This document shows positions 56,137 through 63,900 of a stretch of DNA of 64,000 nucleotides, in pieces. Every line of letters starts with the position of its first letter. Positions within the stretch are counted from its first letter, which is position 1. A program made the translations under genes and the position numbers. Location of the stretch: NCBI GenBank assembly GCA_964556395.1, contig CAZKVR010000002.1:84822-148821 (forward strand), given 5' to 3'. The notes below the pieces were generated by a model. That model did no database searches. It had not been told where the DNA came from and saw only the letters and a program-made list of their open reading frames with translations. Source of the stretch: WJKR01 sp964556395. Its GTDB lineage: Archaea > Nanobdellota > Nanobdellia > Woesearchaeales > WJKR01.

Positions 56137-56823
56137 TCACCGGTACTCGATGTCCGCTTCTTCCCGGTACTCCTGGATGAGGTCGTTGATGGCCTCTTCC
56201 TGCCGCTGCTGCTCCAGCATCGAGACTATCTGGGGTTCGATCTCCTCGAAGGGGACCTGTTCCTCCTCAGGTGTCTGCTGCTTGTACATCTCGTAGAACT
56301 CCTGCACTTCCTCGTCCGAGACGTTGAACTCGTCAGGGGTCTTGTTGGCGAGGAATTCTTGTATGGCGAGCTGCGGCTTGAGGGCTTCGATCTCGTCCTC
56401 ATAGGAGGCTCCTTGCGACTCGAGGTGTTCCTTGAACTCGTCCAGGCCGACTCCTTGTGCCGAGAGTTGTCGTTCGATCTCCGCTTCGGCATCCTCGTCC
56501 GAGACAGTGATGCCTTCCTCGTGGACTTTCTGCGCCATCACGACCTGGTCTATGAGGTGTTCCAGCGCTTCGTCCGAGGACACCTCCTGCCCTTGCTGCG
56601 AGAATGAACTCTGGATGGCGTCCACTTCCTCACTGGTGACCTCTTGGTCGTTGACGACGGCGACGACGTCGCCGGTGCCGCTTACAGGGATGTCTTCTTC
56701 TTCGCCCGGTGTCTCGACGGGTCCGGGTTCTTCCGCTTGTTCTGGCGCGCTGCAACCCACTATGAGAAGCATGGATGCCAGCAGCGCTAGTCCTACTATA
56801 CGTGTCTGATTGGCCATATGCAT
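56137..56823 (-). CDS. SurA-N-like chaperone lipoprotein
   Basis: A 228-residue exported protein. The signal peptide MANQTRIVGLALLASMLLIVGC ends in lipobox IVGC, with Cys at about residue 24. A short acidic linker follows, then a region resembling the SurA/PpiC N-terminal domain: VVAVVNDQEVTSEEVDAIQS, DEALEHLIDQVVMAQKVHEEGI and DLIQEYREEADI at the end. There is no parvulin domain, so it would be a chaperone without isomerase activity. This family is bacterial, which fits the LspA gene. ATG 56823 or 56817; upstream CTTAAAAAC (56842-56850) makes either near-leaderless. Confidence 0.8.
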   Translation of the reverse strand: MHMANQTRIVGLALLASMLLIVGCSAPEQAEEPGPVETPGEEEDIPVSGTGDVVAVVNDQEVTSEEVDAIQSSFSQQGQEVSSDEALEHLIDQVVMAQKVHEEGITVSDEDAEAEIERQLSAQGVGLDEFKEHLESQGASYEDEIEALKPQLAIQEFLANKTPDEFNVSDEEVQEFYEMYKQQTPEEEQVPFEEIEPQIVSMLEQQRQEEAINDLIQEYREEADIEYR

Positions 56824-56840
56824 TCCCTAGACTAAGCCAT

Positions 56841-56870
56841 GTTTTTAAGAGTTATGAATAAGGGTTTCAC
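56841..56870 (-). promoter_or_regulatory. Promoter of the SurA-like lipoprotein gene, copy 1 of a shared element
   Basis: On the minus strand this is the TATA region CTTAAAAAC preceded by ATAACT and GTGAAACCCTTATTC. Almost the same ~29-base sequence precedes the other lipoprotein gene at 57183-57212, so it is a conserved promoter module rather than a chance TATA. Confidence 0.6.
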
Positions 56871-56900
56871 CAAGCATCGCAGATGGTAGGAAAAACACGT

Positions 56901-56910
56901 AAAAAAAAAA
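56901..56910 (-). terminator. U10 terminator after the small lipoprotein gene
   Basis: A run of ten A on the + strand, giving U10 on the transcript, about 27 bases after the stop of the 56937-57158 gene. Confidence 0.5.
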
Positions 56911-56936
56911 GGTTCTGGTCGTCACACCAGCAGAGT

Positions 56937-57158
56937 TCACTCCATGCCTATCGGTTCTGTAGGCTCAGTAGGCTCTGAAGGCTCAGCAGGCTCTGAAGGC
57001 TCTGAAGGCTCGGTAGGCTCGGTAGGCTGAGCACCACCATCACCTGCCTGCGGGTCGTCGTACATCGTCCCTGAATCCATCTCGGCGGTGTCGCATCCGG
57101 CCATCAAGAGCGCGGACAACACCAGCACGAGTCCTGCCACATATGTCAGTCTAACCAT
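56937..57158 (-). CDS. Small lipoprotein with (T/S)EP repeats
   Basis: A 73-residue protein. MVRLTYVAGLVLVLSALLMAGC is a lipoprotein signal peptide with lipobox MAGC (Cys at about residue 22). The mature part is only ~50 residues: an acidic stretch, then eight copies of Thr/Ser/Ala-Glu-Pro (PTEPTEPSEPSEPAEPSEP...) ending IGME. Such a rigid, acidic spacer could lift a lipid-anchored protein off the surface. It likely depends on LspA. It shares its promoter element with the SurA-like lipoprotein gene. Confidence 0.7.
   Translation of the reverse strand: MVRLTYVAGLVLVLSALLMAGCDTAEMDSGTMYDDPQAGDGGAQPTEPTEPSEPSEPAEPSEPTEPTEPIGME
56961..57029. repeat. Tandem 9-bp repeats encoding Thr/Ser-Glu-Pro
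   Basis: Eight imperfect copies of a nine-base unit (about AGGCTCxGx) lie in frame inside the small lipoprotein gene. Such repeats can gain or lose units, changing spacer length by three residues at a time. Confidence 0.75.
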
Positions 57159-57182
57159 TGTATGAGCCTCTTCTCAGAAAGA

Positions 57183-57212
57183 GTTTTTTAAGAGTTATGA
57201 AAAGGAGTTTCA
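57183..57212 (-). promoter_or_regulatory. Promoter of the small lipoprotein gene, copy 2 of a shared element
   Basis: On the minus strand it contains TGAAACTCCTTTTC, ATAACT and the TATA region CTTAAAAAAC, matching 56841-56870 nearly base for base. It starts about 25 bases before the ATG at 57158. Confidence 0.6.
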
Positions 57213-57436
57213 AAAATATGCGAAAGAGTATACACTATAAGGGTTTCTGAACAGAGTTCGCAGAACATCCTGCTCTGGTGCGCGACCTGCCTGGATGACT
57301 CGTGCGAGGATATACGAACTTACAAGAACAAGCGTCTTTACCGGCCGCATCGACACCCGACGGCACGCCCGGACGCTCCCAGCAAACCCTCCTGAACGCA
57401 AACGCTTATAAAACAGGGATGCTGACAGGTCAGGTG

Positions 57437-57892
57437 ATGGCGTCCCTCGACCTGCCAGGCATGCGCACGACCTACACGGAAGCCACGACGTGGAAGCGCG
57501 TCCTCGCGTTCATACTCGACATCCTCATCATAGACCTCTTGTTGACGCCGTTCGACGAGCTGCTGCGGAGCGTTGACAGCGCAGCCCTGGTGCGAGGCGC
57601 ATCCCTCCCGGAAGGCCTCGTCGCGGCCGGCATCCTCATGGGAGTCGTAGCCCTCCTCTACTTCGGACTGTTCGAACACCTCATCGGCGCCACGCTAGGG
57701 ATGCGCCTGTTCAACCTCACCGTCAAAGGACGACGGACGTTCGGCCGGTGCCTGCTCCGCAACCTCTACACCATCCCGGTCTTCCCACTCACACTCCTCT
57801 GGGTCATAGAACCAGTCCACCTGTTCTGGCGCAAGGAGCGCTTGCTGGAGCGGTGGTCGGGCACGGGCACCGTGGAGCGAGTCACCATATAG
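57437..57892 (+). CDS. RDD family membrane protein
   Basis: A 151-residue membrane protein. The RDD motif occurs as TTWKRVLAFILDILIIDLLL, with Arg and two Asp in the first helix. Two more helices and GATLGMRLFNLTVKGRRT, the conserved basic loop, follow. RDD proteins are often transporters or anchors of unknown substrate. I chose ATG 57437 since the TATA GCTTATAAAAC (57404-57414) predicts a start near 57436; an ATG at 57419 would lie inside the promoter region. It is followed 11 bases later by the SppA-like gene. Confidence 0.8.
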   Translation: MASLDLPGMRTTYTEATTWKRVLAFILDILIIDLLLTPFDELLRSVDSAALVRGASLPEGLVAAGILMGVVALLYFGLFEHLIGATLGMRLFNLTVKGRRTFGRCLLRNLYTIPVFPLTLLWVIEPVHLFWRKERLLERWSGTGTVERVTI

Positions 57893-57903
57893 AGATGATA
57901 CCC

Positions 57904-58833
57904 ATGGCCAAGAAGAAGGACAAGAACGAGCCCGAACCGGCGAAGACGAGGAACATCCTGGTGGCGACCCTGCTCATCCTGGGCGGACTCTACCTCCTCA
58001 GCGTCGTATTCTCGATGATGGTCGGCACCGACGGCAACGTCTTCGAAGGGAACGTGGCCGTAGTCAGCGTGCACGGGCTCATCACGCCGGGCGACGAGGC
58101 TTTCGGACAGTCGGTGTCAGTGAACGACTGGCTGGAACTCCTCGACGAGGCTGCCGAGGACCCACAGGTACAGGCGGTCGTGTTGGACATCAACAGCCCG
58201 GGCGGGGCTCCGGTGGCGAGCGCGGAGCTCGCGCAGGCGGTGAGAAGCCTTGACAAGCCGACGGTGGCGTGGATCCGAGACCTCGGCGCGAGCGGGGCGT
58301 ACTGGGCGGCGTCCGCGGCGGACCACGTCGTGGCGCACGAGCTCTCCATGACCGGGAGCATCGGCGTGCTCGGGAGCTACCTCGAGTTCTCCCAGTTCCT
58401 GGACGACTATAACGTGTCGTACCAGCGCCTCGTGGCCGGCGAGTACAAGGACGCCGGCTCACCCCTCAAGGAGTTGGAGCCGAAGGAGCGCACCATGCTC
58501 GAGAACCAGCTGGACAAGATGCACGGCATCTTCATCGAAGCGGTGGCCGAGAACCGCAACCTCTCCGTGGACGAGGTGCGACGGGTAGCCGACGGCCGTC
58601 TGCTCCTCGGCGGAGAGGCCTTGGAAGCGGGCTTGGTCGACGAGCTCGGTGGAGAGGACGAGGTCCGGGCCTACCTGGAGGGGCGGTTGAACGCGTCCGT
58701 CGCGATGGATGAGCTGCGCAAGGAGCGCTCCCTCGTGGACGTCCTCCGCGGCGTCGTGTCGGACCATGGCTACGCGGTCGGCGAGGGCTTGTCGAACGGC
58801 CTGCGGCCCGACGAATGGGAGGTCAGGGTGTAG
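57904..58833 (+). CDS. sppA: S49 family signal peptide peptidase (SppA)
   Basis: A membrane-bound Ser/Lys protease, 309 residues, that degrades cleaved signal peptides. After a basic start there is a single helix (VATLLILGGLYLLSVVFSMM). VAVVSVHGLITPG and VLDINSPGG follow; LGASGAYWAA places the catalytic Ser near residue 129, GSIGVLG follows, and GEYKDAGSP gives the catalytic Lys near residue 181. SppA of this single-domain type is common in archaea and would also handle peptides from LspA. ATG 57904 or 57895. The stop abuts the zinc-protein gene. Confidence 0.93.
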   Translation: MAKKKDKNEPEPAKTRNILVATLLILGGLYLLSVVFSMMVGTDGNVFEGNVAVVSVHGLITPGDEAFGQSVSVNDWLELLDEAAEDPQVQAVVLDINSPGGAPVASAELAQAVRSLDKPTVAWIRDLGASGAYWAASAADHVVAHELSMTGSIGVLGSYLEFSQFLDDYNVSYQRLVAGEYKDAGSPLKELEPKERTMLENQLDKMHGIFIEAVAENRNLSVDEVRRVADGRLLLGGEALEAGLVDELGGEDEVRAYLEGRLNASVAMDELRKERSLVDVLRGVVSDHGYAVGEGLSNGLRPDEWEVRV

Positions 58834-59076
58834 ATGCCGGAGCAGGAGGTTTCTGAGGACGCCGTCGTCGTCCCCGAACTGGACGAGGATGACAAGCAGG
58901 CCATCCGGGACGAGGTGCGCGAGGCCGCGGAGAAGAAAGGGTACGAGCCGCAGAAGCGTTGCATCATCTGCGGCGCTCCCGCCACCCATTGCATGCGGGG
59001 CTTGCCGAACAACACGTACTGCAAGGCGTGCGCGAAGGATTATTTCAAGTTTCTCAGCTATCTCGAGCGGTTATGA
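58834..59076 (+). CDS. Small cysteine-rich (zinc-binding) protein
   Basis: An 80-residue protein with an acidic N-terminal half and a zinc-finger-like C-terminal half: CIICGAPATHCM and NTYCKACAKDYF, containing CxxC pairs plus an extra Cys and His. Its ATG follows immediately after the SppA stop, so both are translated from one transcript after the RDD gene. The finger resembles treble-clef types but I cannot name it. Confidence 0.75.
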   Translation: MPEQEVSEDAVVVPELDEDDKQAIRDEVREAAEKKGYEPQKRCIICGAPATHCMRGLPNNTYCKACAKDYFKFLSYLERL

Positions 59077-59226
59077 CGAACCCTTCTGGCCGCCTGCCAG
59101 CATCTTCTTTATGAGGAAGAATATCACGAGGGTGAGGAGGATGAACTTGAGGAACCATCTGAAGTCCTCCCACGTCTTGACGACTCATGGTGTGAAGAGG
59201 GGGAGGAGTGGTGTGAAAAGCCTTCC

Positions 59227-61140
59227 TCAGATGACCGGCACGTCGTATTTTGACTTGATCCCGTACACGTAGAGGTATCTCCAGAACAGTCCTCGCCGTT
59301 TCCGGATTCGGACGCTGAAGCCCGCTTCCCGGAAGAGCTTCCGGAGCTCTACAGGGTCGTCCAGCCATGGCTTGTCAGGGATGAGGCCTCCGAAGTAGTC
59401 TGTGTATTCTACGAAGCAGACCTGGCCGTTCTCAGGTAGCAACTCATTCATCTCCTGCAGGACGCGCTTGGGGTCCTGCACGTAGGAGAGGCTGCCGACG
59501 CTGAACACCATGTCGACCGATGGGACGTCGGGGTGGACCCGGCTGATGAAGTGCTCGTCGTGGATGGACGTGACGTGCTTGTGGCCTCTCTTCTCGAGGC
59601 GCTTGTCGAGGAGCCTGATGTTCGTCGGTGACAGGTCGAGGGCGTATATCCGTCCCTTGTCGCCGACCGCGTCGGCCAACGGCAGGGTGAACGCGCCGAC
59701 GCCCGAGCCGAATTCGAGGACGTCCTTGCCCCGCACGTCGCTGAAGGTCCTGAGGATGTCCTTGCGGACGCGTTTCGGGAGTATGAGCGGTTCGAGGGCT
59801 TGGTTCAGGATGGCCGTGGTGTTGATGGTCTTGGTGAGGAGGTCCGGGTTGTAGTAGATGTTGATGAGGGCGTAGATGGGGAGTCCGAAGAGCACGAAGG
59901 CCACCACTTTCTGGAAGAGGGCGAGGGAGTTGGGGACTATCGCGAGCCATGCCGCTATGATGCCGAGGTAGAACAGGACGACGAGGATCGGTCCGACTAT
60001 GCCGAAGGGGGCCTTGACGTAGCGCTTGGTGTCGGGGTACTTGCGTCTCAGGATGGGGACCGCGAGTATGACTGCGATGTACATGAAGATCGCCAGTGGT
60101 ACGATGAGGGCGAGTATGGATTCGTAGTCCCCGAACACCGCGACCATGACTATGAGGCTGACGAGTGTCTGGAAGAAGATGGCCTTGTGCGGCGTCTTCC
60201 GCTTGCGGTGGATGTGGCTGAGCTGTTCTATGAAGAGCTTGTCCTTGGCGAGGGCTAGGAGTAGGCGCGGGGTGGAGACTATGCCGCCGGCGGCCGCCCC
60301 GATGAGGGCTATGAAGACGGCGATGCTGGAGAGGTCTGCCCCGACCGGTCCGAAGAGGACGTAGGTGATGTTCATCAGGGGGGTCTCGAAGTTGGTGAGG
60401 GTCTCCCATGGCACGAGCCCGAGTATGATGAGGGGGAAGAGTATGACGAGGCTGCCGGTGAGGATGCTGGTGATCATGATGCTCTTGGGGATGACCTTCT
60501 GCGGGTTGCGGGTCTCGCCGCCCATGAACGTGGGGGACTCCCAGTTGAGGAATGTCTCGAAGATGAAGAAGAGCGCCACCAGCACTCCTAAGGGTGGTTT
60601 GTCAGGGCTGAAGAGCGGGGTGTAGTTGGCAGGGTTGATCTGGAATGCTGCGGTGATGAGTATTGAGAGGATGACGAGAATCGTGGTGCCTGCGAAGAAG
60701 AGCAGTACGGCGGTGCTGGCGTCGACTCCCCGGTAGGCGACGTATGAGAGGAGGATGAGTATCCCGATGGCGAGGCCTAGCTTGAGGGGGGCGGCCATGT
60801 TGGGGAGGAGGTAGTCGACGGCGGCGACGATGAGGAGCGCTGCGTTGACGCTGCCGACCAGCCATGTCACCCAGCCGACGAGGAAGCTCGGGAAGCGGCC
60901 GTAGGTCTTCTTGGCGAACTGGTAGACGCCGCCGACGTCCGGGAAGAGGCTTGAGAGCTCTGCGAAGCACGCGCCGACGTAGACGCCGACGGCGGCTAGC
61001 AAGGCCCATGAGATGATGCTCGCGTTGCCGGCGTACCCCGCCGCGATGGCGGGTCCGAAGTACATGCCGGTGCCTATCATGGCGGTGATGCTGAGGGATA
61101 TGATGAGCCCGTAGCCGGCCTTGTGCTCGAGTTCCGCCAT
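59227..61140 (-). CDS. Amino acid permease (APC type) fused to a SAM-dependent methyltransferase
   Basis: A 637-residue fusion. Residues 1-~430 are an APC-superfamily transporter with about 12 helices: ISLSITAMIGTGMYFGPAIA (helix 1), AELSSLFPDVGGVYQFAKKTYG and FMGGETRNPQKVIPKSI, all typical. Residues ~440-637 are a class I methyltransferase, with motif I VLEFGSGVGAFTLPLA near residue 473, ALDLSPTNIRLLD and VFSVGSLSYVQDP. The frame is open across the join, with no stop or second start signal. I do not know the substrate of either half; a link between uptake and methylation is inference. ATG 61140 starts MAELEHKAGYG. Confidence 0.88.
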   Translation of the reverse strand: MAELEHKAGYGLIISLSITAMIGTGMYFGPAIAAGYAGNASIISWALLAAVGVYVGACFAELSSLFPDVGGVYQFAKKTYGRFPSFLVGWVTWLVGSVNAALLIVAAVDYLLPNMAAPLKLGLAIGILILLSYVAYRGVDASTAVLLFFAGTTILVILSILITAAFQINPANYTPLFSPDKPPLGVLVALFFIFETFLNWESPTFMGGETRNPQKVIPKSIMITSILTGSLVILFPLIILGLVPWETLTNFETPLMNITYVLFGPVGADLSSIAVFIALIGAAAGGIVSTPRLLLALAKDKLFIEQLSHIHRKRKTPHKAIFFQTLVSLIVMVAVFGDYESILALIVPLAIFMYIAVILAVPILRRKYPDTKRYVKAPFGIVGPILVVLFYLGIIAAWLAIVPNSLALFQKVVAFVLFGLPIYALINIYYNPDLLTKTINTTAILNQALEPLILPKRVRKDILRTFSDVRGKDVLEFGSGVGAFTLPLADAVGDKGRIYALDLSPTNIRLLDKRLEKRGHKHVTSIHDEHFISRVHPDVPSVDMVFSVGSLSYVQDPKRVLQEMNELLPENGQVCFVEYTDYFGGLIPDKPWLDDPVELRKLFREAGFSVRIRKRRGLFWRYLYVYGIKSKYDVPVI

Positions 61141-61216
61141 ACCGGCCTCCTCAACTTGTGGATTTATAAAACTTCTGTCCGATACCTTGAAAAAGCGCGG
61201 CTCGTTCTCGACTCTC

Positions 61217-61945
61217 ATGCGTATCGTGCATGAGCGTGTCGAGGCTGACGTCGACGTCACCCTGCCAGGGAGTTTGCTGGAACGCCTGCCCCAGCGGGTG
61301 GCGTTGTTCACCACCGCCCAGCTCCTGCACAAGTACGGGGAGCTGGCGTCCCAGTTGGAAGCTTCAGGCAAGGTTGTCGTTCGTATCAAGACCATCCACA
61401 CCCGCGAGCCCGGGCAATTGTTGGGGTGCAACCTCCAGCCGTTCAAGGATTATACTGACGAGGAGTTCGACTGCTGCCTCTATGTCGGGGACGGCTTGTT
61501 CCACCCTCAGGCGTTGTTGTGGAAGAACGACGTGCCTTCTCTCATGTACAACCCGTTCACCAAAGAGGAGTTCGAGGCGTCCGAGGAGGACGTGGCGCGT
61601 ATCAGGAGGCGTCACGCCGCGGCGTTGGCGTCGTTCAAGCGGGCGCGGACGGTCGGCGTCCTCATCCCGTTGAAGCCGGGCGGCCAGCTCTACCTGAAGT
61701 GGGCGTTGGACCTCGCAAAGCTGTATCCTGACAAGCGTTTCGTCAACCTGGTTGATTACAACGTGGACTTCCAGGGGTTGGAGAACTTCCCTTCGTGCGA
61801 GGTGTTCGTCAACACGGCCTGTCCCCGGATGGCGTTCGACGACGCGTCCAAGCTGCCGAGGCCGGTGGTGAACCTTGAGGACGTGTCGGAGGATTTCTAT
61901 AGGAAGCAGCTGTCGGCTCGTGACGTGCCTGGCAAGAGACCGTAA
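61217..61945 (+). CDS. Short Dph2-like diphthamide synthesis protein lacking domain 1
   Basis: A 242-residue protein of the Dph1/Dph2 family, whose full-length archaeal members (~340 residues) transfer a 3-amino-3-carboxypropyl group to elongation factor 2 using a 4Fe-4S cluster held by three Cys, one per domain. Here domain 2 starts near RVALFTTAQLLHKYGEL with GQLLGCN, and domain 3 has FVNTACPRMAFDD. These supply two of the three ligands. The family N-terminal domain with its GxCD Cys is absent, and the TATA GATTTATAAAACT (61160-61172) shows the gene truly begins here. It could pair with a full-length partner, or be degenerate. Confidence 0.82.
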   Translation: MRIVHERVEADVDVTLPGSLLERLPQRVALFTTAQLLHKYGELASQLEASGKVVVRIKTIHTREPGQLLGCNLQPFKDYTDEEFDCCLYVGDGLFHPQALLWKNDVPSLMYNPFTKEEFEASEEDVARIRRRHAAALASFKRARTVGVLIPLKPGGQLYLKWALDLAKLYPDKRFVNLVDYNVDFQGLENFPSCEVFVNTACPRMAFDDASKLPRPVVNLEDVSEDFYRKQLSARDVPGKRP

Positions 61946-62001
61946 GGTTTCCGCCGTCCTGCCAGCAATCGTTTTTAACCCCTTTGCCTGTCGACTGCTG
62001 C

Positions 62002-62427
62002 ATGGGTTTGCGTGATTACTTGACGAGGCTCGGCGGGCGTAAGAGGCCTTCCTTGTTGGAGGAGCGCTTGACTAGTGGTGAGAAGCGGCTGCTCCGGTGG
62101 TCTCGGGGCGTCGACAAGGTGGACCGCTTCCTCGGCCCCCTCGGCAGCACGCTCGAGGTGTACGGCGATGATTTCTGGTCGGGCGTGGGGACCGCTATAG
62201 GCTTGGCGGAGCTGGCGTTCATCAAGCTGCCGTTCATGGCCGGGTATTACCGTGAGACCAAGGATTTCTCGGCGTTCTACTGGTGGGGTCCTAAGGAGGT
62301 GTTCGCCAACACCTTGCCGTACGGGGGTTTCATCGACATCTTCCACTCCTACACGTACCAGACCCGTGTGACGTTGGAGCAGCGGGTGCACGAGCGCGAG
62401 GGCTCCGCCTACGAGTATAGGGAATGA
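62002..62427 (+). CDS. Uncharacterised protein with hydrophobic segments
   Basis: A 141-residue protein I do not recognise. The N-terminal 50 residues are basic and helical (RKRPSLLEERLTSGEKRLLRW); then WSGVGTAIGLAELAFIKLPFMAGYY is hydrophobic enough to cross a membrane. Aromatic-rich stretches (FSAFYWWGPKEVF, DIFHSYTYQT) follow. GTTTTTAACC (61970-61979) places the start near ATG 62002. It converges on uS7. Confidence 0.62.
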   Translation: MGLRDYLTRLGGRKRPSLLEERLTSGEKRLLRWSRGVDKVDRFLGPLGSTLEVYGDDFWSGVGTAIGLAELAFIKLPFMAGYYRETKDFSAFYWWGPKEVFANTLPYGGFIDIFHSYTYQTRVTLEQRVHEREGSAYEYRE

Positions 62428-62442
62428 AAAAGAATCGCTCCC

Positions 62443-63051
62443 TTATCGGGAGCTGTCCGCCTGTCGTTCGAGCTCTCCCTTCTTGCTGATGGCGAGGCTC
62501 TGAGAGCTCTTGTTGTACGCGGCGACGATCTCGTCCGCGAGTGCCGACTCGATGCTCTTCTTCTTGTTGAAGGATTTCTGGTAGGAGCCTTGGGCGAAGA
62601 GTCGGAAGACGATGTCGATGCGTCGTTGGGGGGCGCACTCGACGGCTTTGGGGTAGCGGGCGCCGCCGTACTCGATCGTGATGATCTCTTCGCGGGGCGC
62701 GGCGTTCTCGAGGGCTTTGACGAAGACCTCGAGGGGGTTCTTCTTCGTCTTCTTCTCGACGAGGGTGAAGGCGTCCTTGACGATCTCGTACGCCTTGTTG
62801 GACTTGCCCGTGTTGTGGCCTGAGCTTATGAAGTGCTTGCGCGCCTTGTGGCCGGCCACCATGATCTTGTTGATGAGTCGTTCGACGATGAAGACTTTTG
62901 ACTTGTGGAACCGGTTGCCCGCGTAGCGCGCTCCGGTCTTGGGGACGATGACCGGTTTGAGGTTGACGTACCCTTGGAGTCCCGGGTCTTGCACCTCGAT
63001 GCCTTCGACCGGCCATTCGTTGAAGACCTTGATGTCACTGGTTGCTGCCAT
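62443..63051 (-). CDS. rps7: Ribosomal protein S7 (uS7)
   Basis: A 202-residue small-subunit protein that nucleates assembly of the 3' domain of 16S rRNA. Typical archaeal stretches are FNEWPVEGIEV, YAGNRFHKSKVFIVERLINKIM, KKNPLEVFVKALENAAPREE and PQRRIDIVFRLFAQGSYQKSF, which read in order across the protein. Start ATG 63051. It diverges from aIF2 gamma with GTTTAAAAACG (about 63076-63086) as its promoter. Confidence 0.96.
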   Translation of the reverse strand: MAATSDIKVFNEWPVEGIEVQDPGLQGYVNLKPVIVPKTGARYAGNRFHKSKVFIVERLINKIMVAGHKARKHFISSGHNTGKSNKAYEIVKDAFTLVEKKTKKNPLEVFVKALENAAPREEIITIEYGGARYPKAVECAPQRRIDIVFRLFAQGSYQKSFNKKKSIESALADEIVAAYNKSSQSLAISKKGELERQADSSR

Positions 63052-63142
63052 GATGGGGGGTTGGAACAGGATGCTGTTTAAAAACGTTATGGTTGCCGTC
63101 GGAGGATAGTTTTATAAAGAGGGCTGGGTTTCGGCCTCCAGT

Positions 63143-63862
63143 ATGGCTACTCCTAAGAAGACCTCCAAGAAAGCGTCCGCGCAGGACGAGGGCCAGCCGT
63201 CGGTGAACATCGGCCTCGTGGGCCACGTGGACCATGGGAAGACGACGTTGACCGAGCGGCTCTCCGGCCGGTGGACGGACACGCATTCCGAGGAGGTGAA
63301 GCGCGGCATCACCATCAGGTTGGGGTATGCTGACGCGTCTTTCTATTACTGTGATTCCTGTAAGGAGTATTTGTCCAAGCCCCGCTGTCCTGAGTGCGGC
63401 TCCGATACGCGGTTCGTCCGTAAGGTGTCGTTCGTGGACGCGCCTGGTCACGAGAGCCTGATGGCGACGATGCTGTCCGGCGCGACCATCATGGACGGCG
63501 CCCTGCTCTTGGTGGCTGCTAACGAGAAGTGTCCGCAGCCTCAGACGCGCGAACACCTCATGGCCTTGGACATGGCTGACATCGACAACGTCGTCGTGGT
63601 CCAGAACAAGGTCGACGTGGTGAGCGAGGAGCGGGCGTTGGAGCATTACAAGCAGGTCAAGGAGTTCTTGAAAGGTACGCGTTACGAGGAGGCGCCGGTC
63701 ATCCCGGTCTCCGCCTTGCACGGCGCGAACATGGGCGCGCTCATCCAGGCTGTCGAGGAGCGTGTCCCGACGCCTGACCGTGATGAGTCCAAGGACCCTC
63801 AGATGGTGGTCGCTCGTAGTTTCGATATCAACAAGCCCGGCATCCAGCCCGAGGGTTTGCAG
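63143..63862 (+). CDS. Translation initiation factor aIF2, gamma subunit, interrupted by adapter sequence
   Basis: The GTPase subunit of aIF2 that holds initiator tRNA. About 240 residues are present of ~410. The start MATPKKTSKKASAQ is followed by GLVGHVDHGKTTL (G1), the zinc knuckle CDSC ... CPEC, VDAPGHESL (G3) and VQNKVDVV (G4). AVEERVPTPDRD begins the linker to domain 2, VARSFDINKPG. After residue ~240 (GLQG) the sequence no longer follows the family; at 63864 it matches a sequencing adapter, so the natural 3' part is missing from this assembly rather than from the organism. GTTTTATAAAG (63109-63119) is its promoter. Confidence 0.93.
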
Positions 63863-63863
63863 G

Positions 63864-63900
63864 GTGTAGAGCTCGGTGGTCGCCGTCCCATTAAAAAAAA
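63864..63900. other. Illumina-adapter-like sequence followed by poly-A (assembly artefact)
   Basis: Positions 63864-63892 match the reverse complement of the Illumina P5/universal adapter at 26 of 29 positions as I recall it, including the unbroken run CTCGGTGGTCGCCGT. A run of eight A then follows, as seen when a short insert is read through the adapter. On the minus strand it translates as FFNGTATTELYT, close to the well-known adapter peptide FFNDTATTEIYT. Confidence 0.88.

Noticed and set aside
56961..57029. Regular short repeats that could suggest a CRISPR-like array.
   Set aside because: The unit is nine bases, tandem without spacers and in frame inside a coding sequence.
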